A program made the translations under genes and the position numbers. Below, piece by piece: positions 15,954-21,588 of a DNA stretch of 21,588 nucleotides; the stretch's first letter is position 1; every line of letters begins with the position of its first letter. This DNA comes from JAIBBG01 sp040381475. Lineage in GTDB: Bacteria; Bacteroidota; Bacteroidia; Flavobacteriales_D; Sanyastnellaceae. The DNA lies in NCBI GenBank assembly GCA_040381475.1, contig JBEIHH010000053.1, positions 1 to 21,588 on the forward strand, read 5' to 3'. Below the pieces are notes generated by a model. The model was given only the letters and a program-made list of their open reading frames with translations, did not search any database and was not told the DNA's origin.

Positions 15954-17054
15954 TTGAAAAAAGTTCTGTTCATAGCGTCACACAGACCTGAAAGGGCTCC
16001 CGGACAACGCTTTCGGTTTGAGCAATACTTTTCTTATCTGGAAGAAAACGGTTATTCCTGTGAGCTTTCCTGGCTGCTCAATGAAGAGGATGATTCAATT
16101 TTTTACAGCACAGGGAACGTGCTGAACAAAGCCGCTATTCTTACGAAGCACTATCGCAAAAGAATGTCGGATCTTCAGCGTATACATGAATATGATATTG
16201 TATTCATTTTTCGCGAAGCGCTGATGACAAGAAGTCTGTATTTCGAAAAGAAAATTGCATCTTCAGGAGCAAAGATCATTTTCGATTTTGATGATGCTAT
16301 TTGGCTCAATGATACCAGCGATGCCAACAAGCTTTTTAAATGGATGAAGAAGCCTGCGAAGATTGCCGACACAATCAAACTATCTGATCTGGTTTTTGCC
16401 GGCAATAATTATCTGGCTGATTATGCCAGGAAATACAACCAAAGCGTAGTTGTTGTTCCTACAACCATAGATACAGATCACTATGTTCGTTTACCGTCGA
16501 GCAGGCAGTACAATAAAATTGTAATCGGATGGAGTGGGAGTTTGACTACCATAAAACATTTTGAATATGCATTGCCCTTCTTGACAGTGATCCGAGATCG
16601 GTTTGGTGACAAAGTCGCGTTTAAGGTAATTGGCGACGGATCTTACCAGAATTCTCTATTGAATATTCAAGGCATTCCATGGCGAAAACAGTCTGAGATT
16701 GCAGATTTATCTGAAATTGATATTGGTATCATGCCGCTCCCCGATGATGAATGGGCAAGGGGCAAGTGCGGCTTAAAAGGGCTCCAGTATATGGCGTTGT
16801 CGATTCCGACCATTATGTCGCCTGTGGGTGTCAATCGAGATATCATCCAGGATGGGGTCAATGGGTTTTTAGCTTCAAACCGGGATCAATGGGTAGAAAA
16901 GATCAGTCTGCTCATCACGGATCGCGCGCTTGCAGCGCAAATTGGAAAGGCTGCCCGACAAACGGTCCTGGAGAAATACAGCGTCAAGGCGAACCGGGAT
17001 TTATATCTCCATCAATTCAGCGCGCTCTGCGAACAAAAGAACATTCTGAAATAA
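15954..17054 (+). CDS. Glycosyltransferase, GT-B fold (GT4-like)
   Basis: A protein of 366 residues. The N-terminus MKKVLFIASHRPERAPGQRFRFEQYF looks like the first strand and loop of a GT-B enzyme. The nucleotide-sugar half carries IVIGWSGSLTTIKH (about residues 190-203), VAFKVIGDGS, DIGIMPLPDDEWARGKCGLKGLQYMALSIPTIMSPVGVNRDIIQDGVNGFLA (about 257-308) and a C-terminal helix. This resembles retaining GT4 enzymes acting in polysaccharide or lipid glycosylation, though no other sugar genes are nearby and the donor and acceptor are unknown. The start is TTG at 15954, eight bases after the uvrB stop. There is no in-frame ATG before residue 72, and the frame is fixed by a run of six As (see findings). 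Confidence 0.88.
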   Translation: MKKVLFIASHRPERAPGQRFRFEQYFSYLEENGYSCELSWLLNEEDDSIFYSTGNVLNKAAILTKHYRKRMSDLQRIHEYDIVFIFREALMTRSLYFEKKIASSGAKIIFDFDDAIWLNDTSDANKLFKWMKKPAKIADTIKLSDLVFAGNNYLADYARKYNQSVVVVPTTIDTDHYVRLPSSRQYNKIVIGWSGSLTTIKHFEYALPFLTVIRDRFGDKVAFKVIGDGSYQNSLLNIQGIPWRKQSEIADLSEIDIGIMPLPDDEWARGKCGLKGLQYMALSIPTIMSPVGVNRDIIQDGVNGFLASNRDQWVEKISLLITDRALAAQIGKAARQTVLEKYSVKANRDLYLHQFSALCEQKNILK

Positions 17055-17139
17055 TCGCAATCGGTCCGGGATTTTTCATTGTCTAGCCGACCCTTCTTTT
17101 TTCTGAACTAATTTGCACCCCATTATTAGTAATTATTCC

Positions 17140-18237
17140 ATGGAAGTATCTACAGAACTCAAGTCAACTGCGCTCACTGCAATCCATCAGCAACTCGGTG
17201 CCAAAATGGTGCCGTTTGCGGGCTATCTCATGCCGGTCCAGTATTCCGGTCTCATCGAAGAACACAACACAGTGAGAAACGCACTGGGTGTATTTGATGT
17301 CAGCCACATGGGTGAGTTTTTTGTCTCAGGAAAAGGAGCATTGGAACTCATTCAGCTTGTGACCAGCAATGATGCGGCAAAACTGACCGACGGAAAGGTC
17401 CAGTATTCCTGCCTGCCCAACGATCAGGGTGGAATTGTGGATGATTTGCTGGTATATCGCATCAATGAAGAGTCGTACCTGCTCGTTGTCAATGCGTCCA
17501 ATATTGACAAGGACTGGAATTGGATTTCGAAACACAATCGCTTCGACGCTGTAATGGAAAATCGCAGTGATCAAATGTCTTTGCTGGCAGTTCAAGGGCC
17601 GAAGGCACTTGAAGCGATGCAAAAACTGACGGACATGCAGATTGTGGGCATGGAATATTATACTTTCAAAATCGGAACATTTGCCGGCGTGGAGAATGTG
17701 ATCGTATCTACTACGGGTTACACAGGTGCCGGTGGTTGTGAGATCTATATGCCAAATGAAGCGGCAGAAAAAATCTGGCATGCAGTAATCGAAGCCGGTG
17801 CTGAGTTCGGTATCAAACCGATTGGCCTTGGAGCCCGAGATACACTGCGTCTTGAGATGGGCTTCTGCTTATACGGGAATGACATCGACGATACTACTTC
17901 TCCTATCGAAGCCGGATTGGGCTGGATCACCAAGTTCACCAAAACATTTGTGAATTGCGATGCCATAAAAGCCCATAAAGAAAACGGAACTGCACGCAAG
18001 CTTGTTGGATTCGAATTGCTGGACCGCGGAATTCCCCGTCATGGTTATGATGTGGTAGATGCCAGCATGAATCCGATTGGTGTCGTAACGAGCGGTACGC
18101 AAAGTCCGACTCTCAACAAACCGATTGGTATGGCTTATGTCCCCACCGCACTTGCCAAACCGGGCAGTGAAATTTTTATCAATATCCGTGGCAAGGCTTT
18201 GAAGGCTGTGGTGATGAAAGTGCCTTTTATCAATTAA
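17140..18237 (+). CDS. gcvT: Aminomethyltransferase (glycine cleavage system T protein)
   Basis: GcvT takes the aminomethyl group from the lipoyl arm of H protein, releases ammonia and forms 5,10-methylene-THF. The 365 residues include GAKMVPFAGYLMPVQY near the N-terminus, VFDVSHMGEF, NDQGGIVDDLLVYR with the catalytic Asp101, GYTGAGGCEIY (the folate/aminomethyl pocket), GLGARDTLRLEMGFCLYGNDI, and the C-terminal OB-fold with VGVVTSGTQSPTLNKPIGMAYV. The in-frame TTG at 17113 would add nine residues not typical of the family, so the ATG at 17140 is chosen. The gcvH and gcvP genes are not adjacent, which is common in Bacteroidota. An 85-nt gap separates it from the glycosyltransferase. Confidence 0.97.
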   Translation: MEVSTELKSTALTAIHQQLGAKMVPFAGYLMPVQYSGLIEEHNTVRNALGVFDVSHMGEFFVSGKGALELIQLVTSNDAAKLTDGKVQYSCLPNDQGGIVDDLLVYRINEESYLLVVNASNIDKDWNWISKHNRFDAVMENRSDQMSLLAVQGPKALEAMQKLTDMQIVGMEYYTFKIGTFAGVENVIVSTTGYTGAGGCEIYMPNEAAEKIWHAVIEAGAEFGIKPIGLGARDTLRLEMGFCLYGNDIDDTTSPIEAGLGWITKFTKTFVNCDAIKAHKENGTARKLVGFELLDRGIPRHGYDVVDASMNPIGVVTSGTQSPTLNKPIGMAYVPTALAKPGSEIFINIRGKALKAVVMKVPFIN

Positions 18238-18288
18238 TTGTGTCGTCATATTTGAACGTGCCATAAGCAAGGGTTTTTGTACTCTCTT

Positions 18289-18296
18289 TATCTTCG
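18289..18296 (+). promoter_or_regulatory. Possible -7 box of prfC
   Basis: TATCTTCG matches TAnnTTTG at seven of eight positions and has the same CTTTATCTT core as the rnpB box. It lies 21 nt before the prfC ATG. No -33 TTTG is seen at normal spacing (a TTTTTG at 18274-18279 is too close). Confidence 0.35.
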
Positions 18297-18317
18297 CGCC
18301 CAATTTGAAATTTGAGC

Positions 18318-19910
18318 ATGGGCCTTAAAGAAGAAATCGCTCGCAGAAAGACATTCGCGATCATCAGTCACCCGGATGCCGGTAAGACCACCCTGACGGA
18401 AAAACTCCTCCTGTTTGGTGGCGCTATTCAAACAGCGGGCGCTGTAAAAAGCAACAAGATCACCAAGACTGCCGCCTCGGATTTCATGGAAATTGAAAGA
18501 CAAAGGGGTATTTCCGTGGCCACATCTGTGATGGTGTTTGAATACGAAGGAATGCAGGTGAACCTGCTCGACACCCCCGGTCACAAGGATTTTGCTGAAG
18601 ATACATACCGCACCCTTACGGCTGTAGATAGCGTCATACTTGTGATTGATAGCGTAAAAGGCGTTGAAGCACAAACGAAGAGACTCATGGAAGTGTGCAG
18701 AATGCGTGATACTCCGGTTATCGTTTTCATCAACAAAATGGACCTTGAAGGACAGGATCCTTTTGACCTGCTCGACGAACTGGAGGACAAGTTGAACATC
18801 AAAGTTCAACCACTTTCCTGGCCGATCTCCAAAGGCTATTCTTTCAAAGGTGTATACAAGATTTACGATAAAACACTGAACCTGTTTGAGTCGCTCAAAA
18901 CAAAAGTGAATGACCAAATCGTTTCTATCAATGATCTCAGCGATCCGCTGCTCGATCAGCTGGCTGGCGAATATGCCGACCAGTTGCGCGAAGATGTAGA
19001 ATTGATTGAAAGTGTTTACGACCCATTTGATCAGCAGAAATACCTGCAAGGAAAACTGGCACCTGTTTTTTTCGGTTCGGCCATGAATAATTTCGGTGTA
19101 AAAGAGTTGCTCGACAAGTTTCTTGAACTGGCTCCTACACCACAACATCGCGAAACCAATCTTCGTGTAGTTGAACCTGATGAAAAAAAATTCTCAGGAT
19201 TTGTATTCAAGATTCATGCGAACATCGATCCGCGGCATCGCGATCGTATAGCCTTCCTGCGCGTTTGCAGCGGAACGTTCGAACGCAATAAGTTCTATCA
19301 TCATGTTCGATTAGACAAGGATTTTAAATATCCCAACCCGGTCACCTTCCTCGCTTCCGCCAAAAGCACCATTGATGAAGCCTATGCAGGCGATGTGATT
19401 GGTCTGTACGATACCGGCAACTTCAAGATCGGTGATACACTCACAGAAGGTGAGAATATGATCTTTAAAGGCATACCTAGTTTTTCTCCTGAAATATTCA
19501 AGGAATTGGTCAACAAGGATCCGATGAAAACCAAACAATTGGACAAAGGCATCAGACAGCTTACAGAGGAAGGAGTTGCCCAGTTGTTTATTCAGGAACC
19601 CGGTAACAGGAAAGTGGTGGGAACAGTAGGTGAACTTCAGTTTGAGGTAATCAAATACCGTCTTGAGCATGAATACGGCGCGAAATGCGAATTTGAACCA
19701 AAGACTTATTACAAAGCTTGCTGGATTACCACCACGGATGATTCGAAACTGAATGAATTCCGCCGAATCAAAGGGCAAAACATGGTGAAGGACAAAGACG
19801 GCAATGACGTATTCCTTGCGCCTTCTTCATTTATGCTCGATATGGAAAGGAAGAATTATCCTGAACTTGAATTCCATTTCACAAGTGAGTTCAAGGTTGG
19901 TGCTTCCTGA
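18318..19910 (+). CDS. prfC: Peptide chain release factor 3
   Basis: RF3 is a translational GTPase that removes RF1 or RF2 from the ribosome after termination. The 530 residues include the G1 motif SHPDAGKTT (17-25), switch I region ERQRGISVATSVM, G3 DTPGHKDF, G4 NKMD, and the RF3-type C-terminal domain (GVAQLFIQEPGN and VGTVGELQFEVIKYRLEHEYGA). This separates it from EF-G, which would carry two further domains. The start could be TTG at 18312 (adding Met-Ser), but the ATG at 18318 gives the typical MGLKEEIARRKTFAIISHP. A -7-like box lies 21 nt upstream. Confidence 0.96.
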   Translation: MGLKEEIARRKTFAIISHPDAGKTTLTEKLLLFGGAIQTAGAVKSNKITKTAASDFMEIERQRGISVATSVMVFEYEGMQVNLLDTPGHKDFAEDTYRTLTAVDSVILVIDSVKGVEAQTKRLMEVCRMRDTPVIVFINKMDLEGQDPFDLLDELEDKLNIKVQPLSWPISKGYSFKGVYKIYDKTLNLFESLKTKVNDQIVSINDLSDPLLDQLAGEYADQLREDVELIESVYDPFDQQKYLQGKLAPVFFGSAMNNFGVKELLDKFLELAPTPQHRETNLRVVEPDEKKFSGFVFKIHANIDPRHRDRIAFLRVCSGTFERNKFYHHVRLDKDFKYPNPVTFLASAKSTIDEAYAGDVIGLYDTGNFKIGDTLTEGENMIFKGIPSFSPEIFKELVNKDPMKTKQLDKGIRQLTEEGVAQLFIQEPGNRKVVGTVGELQFEVIKYRLEHEYGAKCEFEPKTYYKACWITTTDDSKLNEFRRIKGQNMVKDKDGNDVFLAPSSFMLDMERKNYPELEFHFTSEFKVGAS

Positions 19911-19951
19911 TTTTCATCCTTTATTTGAAATTTCTGCTCTTAATTCGCAGG

Positions 19952-20416
19952 ATGGAACATGAGTTAGTACTAAGGTTTCTCGCCGAACCCGGCGATGTCA
20001 ATTTCGGCGGAAAAGTACACGGTGGCGCTGTGATGAAGTGGATTGATCAGGCCGGTTATGCCTGCGCTGTGAACTGGTGCGGAGGTTATGCCGTCACGGT
20101 TTATGTTGGAGGAATTCAGTTTCTGAGTCCTATACATATAGGCAACATGGTTGAGTTGCACGCAAAACTCATCCACACAGGAAACACCAGTATGCACATT
20201 GCAGTAGATGTGTACAGCAGAAAATTACAAGAGGATACATTGGTACACAACACGCATTGTGTAATCATTTTTGTATCGCTGGATGAAAATGGTGAATCAA
20301 CCCCGGTGAAGCAATTTGTACCTGAGAACGATGATCAAAAGGACATGCAATCATACGCTATACGATTGATGGACTTGCGCAAGAATATTGGCAAAGAAAT
20401 GGGTCTGCGCCCTTAA
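19952..20416 (+). CDS. Acyl-CoA thioesterase (hotdog fold)
   Basis: A 154-residue hotdog protein that probably hydrolyses acyl-CoA to free acid and CoA. The N-terminal part has EPGDVNFGGKVHGGAVMKWIDQAGYACA, the DxNxxGxxxGG-type loop with Asp15 and Asn17 and the central helix of YciA/acyl-CoA hydrolase proteins. The following strands (YVGGIQFLSPIHIGNMVELHAKLIHTGNTSMHIAVDVYS) complete the fold. Length fits a single-hotdog hydrolase. A TTG at 19925 would add nine residues; the ATG at 19952, four nt after a TTAATTCG sequence, is preferred. The gene lies 41 nt after prfC and 15 nt before the small P-loop gene. Confidence 0.9.
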   Translation: MEHELVLRFLAEPGDVNFGGKVHGGAVMKWIDQAGYACAVNWCGGYAVTVYVGGIQFLSPIHIGNMVELHAKLIHTGNTSMHIAVDVYSRKLQEDTLVHNTHCVIIFVSLDENGESTPVKQFVPENDDQKDMQSYAIRLMDLRKNIGKEMGLRP

Positions 20417-20431
20417 ACACAGCATGCACTA

Positions 20432-20845
20432 ATGGACGAGAGTAGGCAATCTTCATTGATCTTGCTGCGTGGCCTGCCCGGGTCAGGTAAATCCACATTG
20501 GCGGAAGTGATCTCTGAAAATGGCCGTTATCCCTTTTTTTCTGTCGACGATTATTTCACGGATGCAGGCGGAACATATTCGTTCGTTTTCTCTGAGAATC
20601 ACCTGGCATATAAACAATGTGAGAAGATGGTGGAGCAGGCGATGATGAATAATTCAAAAAAAATCATCGTTCACAATACCTTTACCATGGAATGGGAAAT
20701 AGAGCCTTATTTCAAACTGGCATCGGAACATCAATACAGGGTTTTTGTTCTTACGGTGGAAAACAGGCATGGCAGCAAGAACATTCATGAAATCCCCGAA
20801 GAGCACATTCAGAAAATGAGGGAGAAGTATCCAATCGTTCTGTGA
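20432..20845 (+). CDS. Small P-loop ATP-binding protein (AAA-type, N4BP2L-like)
   Basis: 137 residues. The N-terminus has a textbook Walker A, LLRGLPGSGKSTLAEVI (GLPGSGKST, about residues 14-22), followed by an acidic FSVDDYFTD (about 35-43) as in zeta-toxin, polynucleotide kinase and N4BP2-like small kinases. The segment IIVHNTFTMEWEIEPYFKLA (about 78-97) resembles the second conserved block (VVDNTN...) of those kinases. The C-terminus EIPEEHIQKMREKY has the short lid-like helix. The substrate is unknown: nucleic acid 5'-ends, a nucleoside or a small molecule are possible. It lies 15 nt after the thioesterase and 48 nt before the peroxidase. No toxin-antitoxin partner is visible. Confidence 0.82.
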   Translation: MDESRQSSLILLRGLPGSGKSTLAEVISENGRYPFFSVDDYFTDAGGTYSFVFSENHLAYKQCEKMVEQAMMNNSKKIIVHNTFTMEWEIEPYFKLASEHQYRVFVLTVENRHGSKNIHEIPEEHIQKMREKYPIVL

Positions 20846-20893
20846 TGAACTAATTGAGAAGATTACTGTTTAATAAACATATAATTACAGAAT

Positions 20894-21478
20894 ATGAAAT
20901 ACGCAATATTGATACTGTTGATGGTAGTTGTAGGAGCTTCGATCTATGGTTTCCGAAATTATGTATCACCAAAAAAGAAAGCAATGATCATTGAATCAAC
21001 CCCAAAGTCATTTTATGACCTAACTTACACAGATATCAATGGTAAGACGGTGAGCATGTCTGAGTACCGCGGCAAATATGTGTTGTGCGTAAACGTAGCA
21101 AGCAAGTGTGGAAATACACCTCAATACGCTGCTCTTGAAAAATTGTATCAAAAGCACAAGGATAAATTGGTCATCATAGGTTTTCCGTGCAATCAGTTTC
21201 TTGGGCAGGAGCCGGGCTCCGAGAAAGAAATTGCCGAATTCTGTTCAAAAAATTACGGTGTAACATTTCCGCTCTCCTCCAAAATGGATGTAAAAGGAAA
21301 CGATCAGAGTCCTGTTTATGCCTGGCTTACGATGAAAGACCTCAACGGCGTATCAGATGACAAAATAGAATGGAATTTCCACAAGGTGCTTGTTTCTCCT
21401 GATGGCACCTGGTTGAAGTCGTTTGCGGCATCTATGGATCCCGGTAATGGAAAGATAGAAGCGGAGTTGAAGGATTAA
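20894..21478 (+). CDS. Membrane-anchored glutathione peroxidase family protein (thioredoxin-dependent type)
   Basis: This 194-residue protein reduces hydrogen peroxide or lipid hydroperoxides. An N-terminal helix (residues 3-19, YAILILLMVVVGASIYGF) anchors it, with the catalytic domain presumably in the periplasm. The peroxidatic Cys72 lies in NVASKCGNT, Gln105 in FLGQEPG after GFPCNQF, and Trp160-Asn161 in WNFHKVLV, completing the Cys-Gln-Trp-Asn tetrad. Cys, not selenocysteine, is used. Cys117 (EFCSKNYGVTFP) sits where the resolving cysteine of thioredoxin-dependent peroxidases lies, so thioredoxin-like reduction is more likely than glutathione. No RBS or promoter is obvious in the 48-nt gap. 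A strong hairpin begins right after the stop codon. Confidence 0.94.
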   Translation: MKYAILILLMVVVGASIYGFRNYVSPKKKAMIIESTPKSFYDLTYTDINGKTVSMSEYRGKYVLCVNVASKCGNTPQYAALEKLYQKHKDKLVIIGFPCNQFLGQEPGSEKEIAEFCSKNYGVTFPLSSKMDVKGNDQSPVYAWLTMKDLNGVSDDKIEWNFHKVLVSPDGTWLKSFAASMDPGNGKIEAELKD

Positions 21479-21520
21479 TTCAAATGTAGGTGCGCGATTC
21501 ATCGCGCACATACATTTGAA
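21479..21520. repeat. Near-perfect 20-bp inverted repeat (REP-like hairpin)
   Basis: Left arm 21479-21498 and right arm 21501-21520 pair with one mismatch (G21489 against A21510) around a 2-nt TC loop. The centre reads GTGCGCGATTCATCGCGCAC. It starts at the base after the peroxidase stop codon. The right arm enters the direct repeat array. No T tract follows, so it is not a typical terminator. Confidence 0.9.
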
Positions 21521-21588
21521 TCGCGCACGTACATTTGAATCGCGCACCCACATTTGAATCGCGCACGTACATTTGAATCGCGCACGTA
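21511..21588. repeat. 19-bp direct tandem repeat array, running off the window
   Basis: Four adjacent copies of TACATTTGAATCGCGCACG begin at 21511, 21530, 21549 and 21568, differing only at the first base of copy 3 and the last base of copy 2. A truncated copy (ATCGCGCACA, 21501-21510) precedes them, and a fifth copy starts at 21587 at the edge. There are no spacers between copies, so it is not CRISPR. The period of 19 is not a multiple of three, so it is not coding. Confidence 0.95.

Noticed and set aside
17109..17115. TAATTTG before gcvT as a -7 box
   Set aside because: One base too short for TAnnTTTG and no -33 partner at suitable distance.
18288..19148. A 286-codon open frame on the minus strand opposite prfC
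   Set aside because: It lies wholly antisense to the highly conserved RF3 gene, its sequence is rich in Phe/His/Cys without any domain, and it has no start region of its own; it is a codon-use shadow.
21353..21553. A 66-codon minus-strand frame reading from the repeat array into the peroxidase gene
   Set aside because: It covers the tandem repeat and is antisense to the peroxidase; the repeat period is not coding.
21511..21588. CRISPR array
   Set aside because: The 19-bp units are contiguous with no spacers and there are no cas genes.

Overview
The window looks like a chromosomal segment of a Bacteroidota bacterium, with moderate GC content (low-to-mid 40s % by eye). The case rests on several things: a very long TamB/DUF490 protein, an ECF sigma factor followed by a 'VPxxYF' membrane protein and a Spy/CpxP-like periplasmic protein, a secreted S8 peptidase with a large insert, and promoter boxes of the TAnnTTTG type instead of TATAAT. 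Shine-Dalgarno sequences are mostly weak. I cannot name a genus.

Layout. 1-2466, minus strand: a secreted subtilisin-like peptidase, a low-molecular-weight tyrosine phosphatase, and the N-terminal part of a 3-hydroxyacyl-CoA dehydrogenase that runs off the left edge. 2647-4139, plus strand: pyrR and pyrB (pyrimidine synthesis). 4165-4556: RNase P RNA (rnpB), with its promoter in the 25-nt gap after pyrB and a hairpin downstream. 4704-6590, plus strand: a three-gene module of ECF sigma factor, single-pass membrane protein with four VPxxYF-type repeats, and Spy-like periplasmic protein, probably an envelope-stress circuit. 6615-13260, minus strand: tamB, moaA and moeA (envelope biogenesis, then molybdenum cofactor synthesis). 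13470-13874, minus strand: a DUF2721 membrane protein, divergent from uvrB. 13928-21478, plus strand: uvrB, a GT-B glycosyltransferase, gcvT, prfC, an acyl-CoA thioesterase, a small P-loop protein and a membrane-anchored thioredoxin-type glutathione peroxidase. 21479-21588: a near-perfect 20-bp hairpin that turns into a 19-bp direct tandem repeat running off the right edge.

Most of the window is housekeeping and envelope functions in ordinary arrangement. I see no phage, IS, CRISPR, tRNA or defence genes. The least explained parts are the REP-like hairpin and tandem array at the right end, the sigma/four-repeat/Spy-like module, and a recurrent -7-like box only a few nucleotides before start codons, which suggests leaderless or very short-leader mRNAs. 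No gene-free stretch exceeds 300 bases. The longest, 13261-13469, holds nothing I can call with confidence beyond the weak sequences noted below.
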